Shown here: piece after piece, positions 31,170 to 41,459 of the stretch
Position numbering within the stretch: the first letter of the stretch is position 1
Layout: each line of letters begins with the position of its first letter
Assembly: GCA_942486035.1 (NCBI GenBank)
Contig: CALNXK010000071.1
Location: forward strand, 1,962,501-2,026,500
Reading direction: 5' to 3'
Length of the DNA: 64,000 nucleotides
DNA from: Porites lobata
Lineage: Eukaryota; Cnidaria; Anthozoa; Scleractinia; Poritidae
Notes under the pieces: model-generated
The model's input: the letters and a program-made list of their open reading frames with translations, nothing else
Told to the model about the DNA's origin: nothing
Database searches by the model: none
Made by a program: the position numbers and the translations under genes

Positions 31170-34100
31170 TATGCAAAAGCTTATTGAAATGTGGATTGGA
31201 CTAAACTACCCATCTGTCTATAACAGTAAGACCGATAACCAATTAAATGACAACAAGATTATTCCCTTGTGGTTAAAATCATTATCTAAAGAGCCTAGCA
31301 CACGGTTTATTACTGAAGACATGAAACAAAAAAACCTATGATGTCATAATTGCGCGCCCACCAGTCTTTCAACCTCACACAATCAATTTAAGTCTGCGTT
31401 TTTCCAAGCTATCACTCGCCTGTTACGTATCTAAAAGAAAACTCCATAGCGGTGAAAGCTAAACCGTAAAAGATCGCTCTTTACGTCCGAGTTCGTTAAT
31501 TTAAGTGTTATTTGTCCATATAACGCGAATAAACAGTATGGTAATGATATATACATGATTCCACTTTGCTTTTGTGTGCCGGGATTAGAGAATTAGGACA
31601 TCATTGAAAGTTATGCAGATTTTTTCTTTACTGTTGCCGACTTTTTTCTTAATAAAGATTTGTTTTACTTTCTATTTTTCAGCGATCTTGATTCATCTGG
31701 AAAGAGTTCCGTTCTTAAATGTAATACTTATCTCGGGAAAAAATCATGTTGGCTTCAGTTACATTTTAATCTACTTCTTAGAAAGAGTCCCCTGGATATA
31801 GTAACTTTTTATATTGTTCCAACAGTAAACATAGTGACTTATTAATGAAGTATTAATTTGCAAATAACTTTAGTGACCTTAAGTTATTTTAAAAGATCGA
31901 TGATCTGTCGCTTAGATGTTACTTGCGTCGATGATTTATTTCATTTTTCAGAGTTCAGAGATCTCGCACTCAATTATCTTTTTATTTTCATGCACCACTA
32001 GAAATCGCTAATACATGCAATGGTCACTCACACACTCAAAACGTGATCAATCTTTTCTTGTACAATATTAGTAAACAATACTCTTCGTATAGTCTACTTG
32101 TAAATAACACTACTCTCTCTTTTCAAACATTGTACCGAAACAGTTGTCAGTTTAAAAAATTGCAACAGCAATTACATCCAAAAATTATAAAAATAGCTGT
32201 CTTAAAAACTTGGATATTCAATACCCTAAGTTTTTAAGGAATTTTTAACTTGAGAAAATAGAAATTCACTGTTAATTGGTGTGTAGTTTTTGTTTTGTTG
32301 AATTGTTTATTTTTAAGGCGTGAAAAAGGCTCTCTCTCTCTCTCTCCCCCTCAAACAGCTCTAAGATCTAGACTTTTTCTTGTCGCTGATTTTATTGCTT
32401 ATACGTGTCCTTTCAGTCGAATGATCGGCGCCTGTTCATGTATCAGACAAATCAGTCCGGACTTAACGATGCTTTTTGTGTGACACAAAACAACAAACAA
32501 ACATAAATCAAGTCTCGTACAATATTTAATCCTTCAGTGAAAAACAAAACAATAACCAACCGTAAAAAGCATTCGTCTACTCGCTAATTAGCTGACCTTC
32601 CATAAATTTTCTACTTACAGTAAAGTTAGTACTAATAATTTAACTGGAGCTCATAAAAAAACGACTGTCTTGTTACTGTCATGTCGAATGTCTGAATGCC
32701 ATGATCTTTCACACAGTTTACTTAGAAGTCACGTAAATGTATTCTTTGATGTCTATATGCGCTATAAATGTGTTGTTGAGGCTTCTGAGCAAAAATCTAC
32801 TCTCACACCTCTGTGAAATGGCGAATAAGCTTAATTAACGCTCGCGGGCTGAAATTAAAAGGTGTTAATCGATGGGATTTTTACACTTTAATTAAAAGCC
32901 CTTCATATTTTATACCGTGGGTCATGGAAGACGATTCAAACTCTTGCAAGACTCCTAATCAGCAGTACTTGCCAGAAACGCTGCTTATTGTACTGCACAA
33001 GGTTGCTAAAATTGTAAGTCAGTTCGTAATGCCCCAGTCATGGGCGGTATTGAGAAGTGATACCCTGACAAGGAGGTTAATCATGCCCATGGTCCTATGG
33101 TTCTAAGGGGCGCATTTGTTCAAAGGCCGATTATCGCTAACCCGGGGCGTTAAATTTTAATCCAGGTTCCTGTTTCTCTTGTTCAAAAACGTATTTTCGG
33201 TTCAGTTTGACTCGTCATTTTACAGGATCCAAAGTCAACGTCCACATTTGAAGTCATATTTTATTTAATTATGAGAGAAAATTACTTACATGACTTTACA
33301 GGCTATGAGAAAAATTGCATATTAAGCTCAACTACGGCAAAATAAAAAGCTTTTTAGACTGAGACCATTCAAATAGAAAACCGTTTAAAAGAAGTCTTAA
33401 AGGTGCATTTTAGAGTGATGTCTCTTTCTATCTAAAATGCAGGAAGAGCCTAGGCGGCATTTTGATATGCACAGGTGTGACAATATGTGTCCATAGCAAC
33501 GTGAACGATTACGTAATCAAACACATTCTGGTGAGGGCGAAGACGAAACATTGAACAGAATCTGGAAAAAAGGCAAAACAAAAAATAATGATTAGGACAA
33601 GAGAAAACCTATCCTGGTAATCTTTGTCCCCTAAAATGACCAAGTTCTCAGGTGCAAAGAATCCAAAACTTTCTCAAGCCATAACCAAGCCTCTTAATAT
33701 TATAACGCATAGACATGATTGTTGTTTTTTCAAAATATTCCATCGCTCTTATGCCATGCAAACACTTATGTTGATTCTCAGAGAAACAACTTAAGGCTCT
33801 GTCTCTATGCTCACAAATAATATCTACAGCAGGCTACAGCAGCCGTTTTTTCTTAGTCCATCCAATGAAACGTAAAAAAGAAAAAAACGGCTATACACGC
33901 AACTGGAGGTGTAAAATGGCCAAGGTGTGAAGAAAAGAGACTGGGTGAATGACTGTCCACATTTTAGGAGATTTTTTTAGTAAAAAAAAAGAACTTTAAT
34001 AATCTTATCCAATAGAAACTCTGTTTCTTGATGCGCTGTAATTTTATCCCGTCATCACACTAAAAAACTTGTAAATGTTTTTTGAATGATGAAAATTTGT

Positions 34101-34195
34101 TATCAGTGCTCCAAGCATTAGAGGCATTTAGATTCAAGAACCAGGAAGACTACAAGGCCGACATTACATGAAAGGTTTTTCGCATATTCTCAACA
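31170..34195. other. Gene-poor stretch
   Basis: About 3 kb of AT-rich sequence. I see a (CT)n run at 32331-32348 and a copy of a dispersed repeat at 33105-33250. Open frames are short and unconvincing. No RNA gene was seen. Confidence 0.5.
33105..33250. repeat. Interspersed repeat, TTAACCC family (copy 2, partial)
   Basis: GTTCAAAGGCCGATTATCGC then AACCCGGGGCGTTAAATTTT match the left half of the family seen at 940-1167 and 56606-56860. Similarity fades after about 33250. Confidence 0.5.
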
Positions 34196-34530
34196 ATAGA
34201 GACCTTTAGATTCTAAGACGAGAATGACTACGAGTACAAGATTTTCTCAATAATAAGTAGTGCTCACGCGTAAGGAAGCATCATTTTGGCGAGAAAATGT
34301 GGTAGCCGTCATCATTCTACAACGAGTTTTAACGAGAGTGCCGTAGTGACGGAAAAAGTTATCAAATGTTAGAAATTTTAGCATTTTGTAATCTGGAGAG
34401 GGCGCAACTCCCTTCCATAATGATAACAGTGCTAACTTTTCTGGTGAAAAAAGTACAAAGAAGAATTCCATCGTTAAATCAAATCTCTTAATCGTAGTTG
34501 TTTTCGTTCTCGAATCTAAAGGTCTCTAAC
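34196..34530. mobile_element. 335-bp MITE with AGAGACCTTTAGATTC ends
   Basis: AGAGACCTTTAGATTCTAAG at the left and CTCGAATCTAAAGGTCTCTA at the right are terminal inverted repeats. Inner motifs (GAATGATGACGGC-like and TTGGCGAGAAAATG) recur in a diverged partial copy at about 34700-34840, which ends CATAAGGTCTCTAT, so two related insertions lie close together. Confidence 0.65.
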
Positions 34531-35068
34531 ATACACCCCGAAAAGCTTCACGATGGTTATTTTTTATTATTTTTTTTCACAGAAAAGTTAGCACGGTTAT
34601 TTTTAGTGAAGGAGGTTAACTTCTCTCCTGATTGAAAAATGATAAAACTTCTAACCATTGATAAAGCATTATTTCTGCCACTACAACAGCTTCATTAACA
34701 CTCGGAGTAAGTAGAATGATGACAGCTACTTGCATTTTCTCTCCAAAATGACGCTGGTTCACGCCCAATTACTACCTAGTATTGAGAAAATCGCATAGTT
34801 TTCCTCGTCCTAGAATCATAAGGTCTCTATATAATGACCACCACATTTGTGCAATGTAAGGGTAACACAAAAATAAAATTACTAGTAGCCTCTTATTTTT
34901 CTTCTTGGACTGTCGCTGCCACTAATGTGTTACATTCACAACAACAAAAACTTTAAAAGCCAACAAGAGACAGTCCACAGAATATAAAGACACCTAAAGT
35001 ACACCGTCACGTTATTTTTTAACATGAAAACACACACCAATGCTCACCTTTAAATATGGTTGGCTGGG

Positions 35069-38000
35069 CTAATCTTGATCAGGTCTGTGTGGTGGTGTGC
35101 CACAGGGTTGCAGCATTTTCTACAGTAAAGCAGGTTATTATGCTGGTAAGTACAGTTGCTTAAACAAATGGTGATAAGGTAACTTCGAATAATTCATAGG
35201 CTTGAATTTTACTCAGGCTGACCACCTAAGGAAGAATTTCTCAGTTCACAGAATATAAAATATGACATAAAAATAAGATGTTGGCTGAACAAGTCTTCTC
35301 TTCTTTTTTGTTCCATAGTCTATTTTTTACTTTTTGCATGCTGCCTATTTCTGGATGAAAAGAAACAGTTAAAGTGACAGGCAGGCGTGCATAGAGTATG
35401 AAGTGCAAAAAATTATAATTTAATAATACACCTCTTCTTATAGGGAATCTAGAAAAGTCACACAAGTAGCAAAAGAGATGAATAAAGACATTTCAAGTTA
35501 ATTAAGCTTTCAAACAAACAACATTAAAAAAATAACTGGTAATATATAAGTTTCAGTCAAAATAATTCAACACACTACCTCTAAAAGGTTAAACTTTGTT
35601 CTAGCCCTTGATTCATTTTCTACTAAGGCAAAGTAATCCAGTAGATTGTAGTGGCCAATGTAGGATGCTGCACTGTCTCTGTGTTGATTGACTAGCCACT
35701 CACTAAAAGACACAAACAAACAAAAAACACATTAGCTAGGGAAGGGACTATCCTGTAGATGTTGGTGTTATTCTACTACCAAGATCTAAGCTTGAGCTAT
35801 CAAATCCTCTCAAAACATTCCGTCAATAGACCTTTTTACCGATACGGTGGCCATATTGAATTAATTCGATTTAAGGAGTATTATAGGATGCCCAGGGGGC
35901 ATGAGCACATTTCGTTTGCATTTTCGAACGCTTTTCGGGACATTTTTTCTTAAAGTTTTCTTAGAATAAGATTGTAATGGGCAAAAAGATCCTTGTGCCA
36001 TGTTTTGATGTAATAATGATCACCCTTTTCCCGAGAAATATACAGTGAAAGTCCATATTTCTAATACTAAACTTGAAAAAAGGTAATCATTATTACATCA
36101 AAAGACGGCACAAGGATGATTTTGCCCATTACAATCTTATTCTAAGAAAACTTTAAGAAAAAATGTCCTGAAAAGCGCTCGAAAATACAAACGAAATGTG
36201 CTCATGCCCCCTGGGCATCCTATAATACTCCTTAAATCGAATTAATTTAATATGGCTGCCGTATCAGTAAAAAAGTCTATTGCAATACTTGATATTAATG
36301 TGCCAGCAGAAGTGCATTGGTTCTTGTAACAAAAGATTCCTTTGTTTTACTCATTACATATTTGAATAACAAAAACAATGTTTGTAAACAGCAATGTCTC
36401 CTACAGATTGTAGTAGAACTTTATTTCCAAAGTGAGTTTTCACAAACATCCCACTTGGCACAACCTCCTCCCACCACATCAAGGAAATGACATTCATATC
36501 CACATAAGAATTTGCTTTCCCACATTGAAAAAACACTTGAAAGAGTGAAGCAGCACAGCGATTTTCAACCCACTAAAACAATCATAATTATGTTTTGATC
36601 AATAACAAACAACTCAATTGCTTCAATCAATTTTGAAAGCTGCCATCTTTGCATGGTTGCAATTCAGTGACAAGATTTTAGGTAACTTCATTCACTTACA
36701 ATTTTGTTGTGTCTGAATGCCCAGTTCCTACATACTTTGACTGCACTACGATGAAAGAGAAAATATGTTTGTTACAGCAGTACACACAAACAAACTAATA
36801 AAGACAAGATTTTCAGCAATTAAAAACTCACAAAATATAGTTGGTTTTTGAAAGTAGCAAATGTCCTCTAGCAAACATTTTTGCAAGCAAACATTTCTCC
36901 AGTAAAAAATTAAGAGTGAAATGAAAGTTTTCTTGAAAAATTCTGTTCTTGAAAAAATTTGAGAGTGAAATGAAAGTGTTCTTGTATGCATACATTGAAT
37001 GTATACCATGAGGAAATGAGGTTGGTTTCATAGCATTAACTGGCCATCAAACCTATGCAAGTTTTTCTGCACATTTGTACTCTACTGGGTGAGAGATGTT
37101 TTGTGTGCAACTTTTTCAGGTTTTTGTTTCACGGTATATTATGATCTTGCTTTTCTACAACACCCTCAACCTCAGGGACAAAACGTAGCTACTGAAGTTA
37201 CTGCTTTTTCAGCCAAAAAAAATTGCTTGCATAACCTTTGCTAATGGACTAAACAATAAAATTTGAGCCATGAAAAGAAGAACAAGAAGAGAGCATAACC
37301 TGAGGTATTCCAGAGAGGTTTGTCTACCGAGAGTTTAATTTTAAAATGAATTCATTATTGACTGTTAGTGAACTTACGATGTTCCAGTTGACTGTGAATG
37401 TTGTATCTGTCCGTCTGCAGAGTAAAAATGTGAGGATCAGATACAAATGGATGAAGAGCACTGGGTAACTTTTCAGATATTAGACACGTGATTTTCAACC
37501 TTAGTTTCCTGGCAGACGGTAGTCAACATGTTGCTACTGTAAACATACAACTAGCAAAACACAAACTGACCACCATGTAGCATGCAACAAAATTAATATT
37601 ATATGGTACTGCAATCACTATATTTTAGATACACATGTATTAACTTACTAAATCCTATTTTAACTACCCACCTACTACCAATATATCCCACCGATACCCT
37701 CTAACACAAGGAAACCAGTAATTCCGACTAGAAGATCAAATGGTTGAGCCATAACATTCTGACCAAAGACATCCTCACAAGTTTTAATAGACGGTTCACA
37801 GTCCCCTATTTTTTCATAAGATTGTCAAGATCAAGCACATTAGTTTTGACACTCATCCAAGATGGCAGCCCTTAATGCAAAGCGCTCATTGATCTTAGAA
37901 AAATAGGGGACTGTGAACAGTCTAGAGTTTTGAGCATTTCTGAAGCCCTTATGAAGGCAACAATTTTAGCATATTGTGATACTATTACACGTAGGAAACA

Positions 38001-38548
38001 AAGTCAACACTAAGCACCCTTTTTGGAAAACCTTAAAGGGAATTGAGTCGATTTTCATTATTAATCCTATGCTATTCGTCCAGATTTGAAAGTGAAGTGT
38101 GAGAAATTGTCCTTGATGTGCGAGATCGACATCTTTCGTCCACAGGCATGAGACATATAAATAGGTGAGAGTTGGCATATATATGAAATACAGAAAAAGA
38201 TTGTGTGGGAGCCCTTTGTTCAGACATGATGCTTTTGCTGTGCTTTTGTCAGAACTTAATTCAAGAATTAAGTTTAGCAAGGTAGAGGTATGGCGTATGG
38301 ACTGGGACAAAGTTATTTTAACACAATAAGAACAAAGTTTTCAAGCACGCAGCATCGCTGAAAGTAAGCATAATAAAGCTCAAATGCATTCATGCCAGCT
38401 ATGACTTACACATGACAGCATTTAACTAGACTTCAAACGTGCATTTCTGCTGCTCAGCAGTTTAAAGAGTAAGTTAAATATAAATTCATCTTTTGACAGT
38501 TTAAAATATCAAAGAAGTACCACCAAATGCGGCAAAAAAACTTACCAT
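35069..38548 (-). CDS. SF3B5: Splicing factor 3B subunit 5, 5 exons, 86 aa
   Basis: SF3B5 (SF3b10) is a small structural subunit of the SF3b complex of the U2 snRNP and acts in branch-site recognition in the nucleus. Exons on the minus strand: 38546-38548 (ATG alone), 37378-37414, 36700-36745, 35579-35702, 35069-35119. Together they give 261 nt, that is 86 aa plus stop, exactly the human length. Recognisable segments are TDRYNIHSQLEHLQSKYVGT, GHSDTTKFEWLVNQHRDS, GHYNLLDYFALVENESRAR and KFNLLEKMLQPCG, matching the family almost residue for residue. An intron follows the initiator ATG directly (ATG/GTAAGT). The start codon lies 138 bp from the divergent ANAPC10 start. Introns contain palindromic elements at 35825-36282 and 37787-37924. 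Confidence 0.96.
35825..36282. mobile_element. 458-bp near-perfect palindrome in SF3B5 intron
   Basis: Arms of about 200 bp (35825-36028 and 36080-36282) are close reverse complements; for example AAGGAGTATTATAGGATGCC pairs with GGCATCCTATAATACTCCTT. The centre of about 50 bp includes GAAATATACAGTGAAAGTCC. Outer ends are AATAGACCTTTTTAC and the matching GTAAAAAAGTCTATT. No coding frame; a foldback-type MITE. Confidence 0.85.
37787..37924. mobile_element. 138-bp foldback MITE in SF3B5 intron 1
   Basis: TAGACGGTTCACAGTCCCCT at the left and AGGGGACTGTGAACAGTCTA at the right form inverted ends. A CCAAGATGGC-type motif lies in the interior, as in many short palindromic elements. Confidence 0.75.
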
Positions 38549-38686
38549 TTTGAAGATTCTACCAAAACGTGACCAAATATGGCGTCTGTGTAGGGTCCCT
38601 CTGTGTAAGTTGTAAAGTAAAAAGTAAATATTGTTTTCAGCGGCTATTCCCAATGACGCATGCTCACTGAAAGCGCCAAATTCAAA
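38549..38686. promoter_or_regulatory. Shared divergent promoter region of SF3B5 and ANAPC10
   Basis: Only 138 bp separate the two start codons, so both 5' UTRs and core promoters must lie in or overlap this region, unless unseen upstream exons exist. No TATA box is evident at a proper distance. Divergent housekeeping pairs commonly share TATA-less promoters. This is inferred from gene arrangement. Confidence 0.6.
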
Positions 38687-39244
38687 ATGGCGGTTCGAGC
38701 GGAAGATCTTTCAAACGCAGAGCAACAAATTGATGGACTAAGCGGCGAAAAATACAGAGAAATCGGCGATCAAGCAGTGTGGTCCTTATCCTCATGCAAA
38801 CCTGGATTTGGCGTAGAACAACTGCGCGATGGAAACTTAGAAACGTACTGGCAATCGGACGGCCCTCAACCGCACTTGGTCAGTATTCAATTCCGTCGAA
38901 AGACAGCCATTCAGAACCTTTGTTTGTATGCCGATTACAAAGCTGATGAAAGTTATACACCTAGTAAAATATCCATTCGAGCTGGAAACCATTTTCATGA
39001 TTTGCATCAGATAGAACTGATAGAGCTTGAGGAGCCGAGTGGATGGTTAACCGTTTCGTTGTCTGATGGAGATAAGCCGTTGAGAACTTACATGCTGCAG
39101 ATCGCTGTTTTGGCGAATCATCAGAATGGCAGGGATACTCACATGCGGCAGATCAAGATTCACGCACCTTTAGCTGATTCTGGAACGTACAAGATGCCAA
39201 CATTCACTTCTGTGGAGTGCGCTATGTACAGTACAATTAAGTGA
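38687..39244 (+). CDS. ANAPC10: Anaphase-promoting complex subunit 10 (DOC1), intronless, 185 aa
   Basis: APC10/DOC1 is the substrate-recruiting DOC-domain subunit of the APC/C ubiquitin ligase and helps bind D-boxes together with CDC20/CDH1. The frame from ATG 38687 encodes 185 aa, the length of human APC10. An upstream in-frame ATG at 38660 would add nine residues; the second is preferred on length and on its better context (AAAATGG). The DOC jelly-roll signature is clear: AVWSLSSCKPGFGVEQLRDG, then NLETYWQSDGPQPHLVSIQF, then LCLYADYKADESYTPSKISI, then HMRQIKIHAP. The C-terminus ends STIK, so the usual Ile-Arg tail that docks a TPR subunit is Ile-Lys. The coding region has no introns. Confidence 0.96.
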   Translation: MAVRAEDLSNAEQQIDGLSGEKYREIGDQAVWSLSSCKPGFGVEQLRDGNLETYWQSDGPQPHLVSIQFRRKTAIQNLCLYADYKADESYTPSKISIRAGNHFHDLHQIELIELEEPSGWLTVSLSDGDKPLRTYMLQIAVLANHQNGRDTHMRQIKIHAPLADSGTYKMPTFTSVECAMYSTIK

Positions 39245-40042
39245 AAGTAGTTCATATGACTTCAACTGATAATCAAATAAGGAACAGTAGTCAGTGAAAC
39301 ATTAGTCAATATACAAGTTCAATGACTAAAGTTATTGAACTTGTACATTTTGGGATTGATTTATTTAGGACAAAATTCGTGCACTTTCAACTGATTCCGG
39401 AAATCACAAAGTTACATCATTCACTCCGATTGCATTGTCCACTGGATAGAGATTTATCAAGTGGATAGCATTTTCCACCTTTTAAACAAGTCAGACCCAG
39501 TCATTTAGCCCCAAAGATACTGGTACTGGGGAGGTAAGGGAGGGGTAGTACTTGTGGGAATTCTTGGTGGGAGTGTGCTGCCCAGTTCATCAAATCCCTT
39601 CTCTATTTCAAACCATGTCATTTTCCACACCCGTTTTCAGACCTCGCCTCTATGTAATCATTACTTAGATTAGAACACCAACAAAGACGTGTCTCTAAAT
39701 TCATTTCAAATTCACATATGACTCCCTCTTTCTTATTCACTTGGGATTGAAATGACAAAAAAGTTCATACCCAGTTCCAGCCCAAAATGGGTTAAGTCTA
39801 AACTCATTTTCAGACCAAAGTGGCACAAAAAATACCTTTAGGGGTGGAACATACCTCTTAGACTTATATAGTACCCCCCTCCCCATGTACCAGTAACAAT
39901 GACCAGCCAAAAGTGATTTTTTGGCATGTCTGGAATATTAATATAGTCTAAGGCCTAACTCTCTTTGAACAGCATTCAAGACAAGGAACAAGAAAGTAAA
40001 AAATAAGTACTAAATATGGAAGATCTCAGGAAGAGGCCTGTT

Positions 40043-40332
40043 TAGGGGCTGACCATTTGACTTTTAAGGGGGGGGGAGAGTATGGGTGATTTGGTTTGGG
40101 CCAAAAAAAAATTTTTTTTTCTCTAAACCTCTAGTGATAGAATCTTCTTCCCCTACAAACAACAGTGTAAGATTTTTTTTCAGAATTATAAGCCATGAAA
40201 GATATTTTTTTCAGTGTTTTTTCCCCAGGTATTTCCTTACAAGAATTTTTTCTCCTCGAAATCAGTCTGCAAGATATTTTTTTCCAGAAATCACCCATAC
40301 CCCCCTTCAAAAGTGAAACGGTCAGCCCCTTA
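40043..40332. mobile_element. 290-bp MITE, TAGGGGCTGACC family
   Basis: TAGGGGCTGACCATTTGACT at the left and AGTGAAACGGTCAGCCCCTT at the right are terminal inverted repeats. The interior consists of poly-T runs with AGAATTATA-type motifs. A truncated copy lies at 20858-20934. Confidence 0.75.
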
Positions 40333-40608
40333 GTAGGTGAGGGGTATGGATGTCCATAGTCTGACTGGTGTCTGTATTTGCCTATTGAGGAGAAAACCAT
40401 GTCCCTGTGGGTATTTTACTATTTGCACTTGACTTCATCGCTCTTGCCGTTTTAGTCCATCTTTGTGTTGTTTGTCACCACTGGGAGCCATTCAATATTG
40501 CCTTACACTTTCAAGGCCACATTACTGTCTAATTGTCAGAATTTACCCTTACTGAGCTTATGGTTGGATTCACGAAACTCTCTTGACAAAAAGATGGACT
40601 ATATACTA

Positions 40609-40902
40609 TTAGTAAAATCCAAGTAGTGGTCTATTATCAATGCTACATTCTGATTGGTTGAGCTACTACTAGGCTATTATGTTATAGCCTACTAGTAGTG
40701 AAAAGCGCGGGCCTTTTGGCAGCAAAAAAGGATTAAAGTCTAGTTTTAACTAGCTAAAAATTTTTTATTCTCAATATTTTTGACCAACTAGTTGGATTTT
40801 ACTAAGACAATTATTCCTCTCGCCCTCATGGTCTCTGAGTCAATAGCCCATTCGTCCTTCAGCGTCATGGGCTATTGACTCAGAGCCTGAATAATTGTTA
40901 AT
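40609..40902. mobile_element. MITE, TTAGTAAAATCCAACTAG family (copy 2)
   Basis: Parallel to 8791-9068 along its whole length: shared start, GATTGGTTGAGCTACTACTA, CCAACTAGTTGGATTTTACT, the GGGCTATTGACTCAGAGCC segment and the AATTGTTAA end. The two differ mainly by small indels. The stretch 39245-40042 before the neighbouring MITE has no feature. Confidence 0.75.
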
Positions 40903-41459
40903 TAGAAAGTTTTCAAGAATCTCACTCCTGGTTTCTAGATGTCCTGACAGATGGGCTTTTCAGGTCAATTTCTCTCCACAAGAAAACACTTCCGGGAAAA
41001 TAGGGAGTCTGAAGATCATCACTGCATAAAAATACACCTCTTATGCTACATATCTTTTCCAATGTGATTTCCTCTTTTCCAGGTGATTTCCTCTACAGTT
41101 CAGTTCTTTTACATTGTCTTATATTTTAAAAGAACTGTCTAGCTCATTAAGACCGAGAATTGGCTAAGTAAGGAGATTGTTCTAATGTTACTGGTAATGT
41201 CTAAATAAACAGTCAAAAAGTCTACAAAATTTCAGGCACAATGAACCTCATCTTGTAAAAAGTAGTGGAACTACATTATTTCTATTTTTTTTTAATGATT
41301 ACCCATTGAATTTGACAAATAAAATTCTTGCAACTCCAAGACTGCTTTTTAAGAGGAAAAAAATTTTAAAACATATACATATTCACTTTTTATCTTAAAA
41401 TGTACTGAAAATGCCAGCATATTTCCAGTATTGATGTATTTATAAAAAAATTAGTTTTT

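Noticed and set aside
36354..36536. 60-codon minus-strand frame within an SF3B5 intron
   Set aside because: Not in phase with SF3B5, whose five exons already give the exact family length. No known domain.
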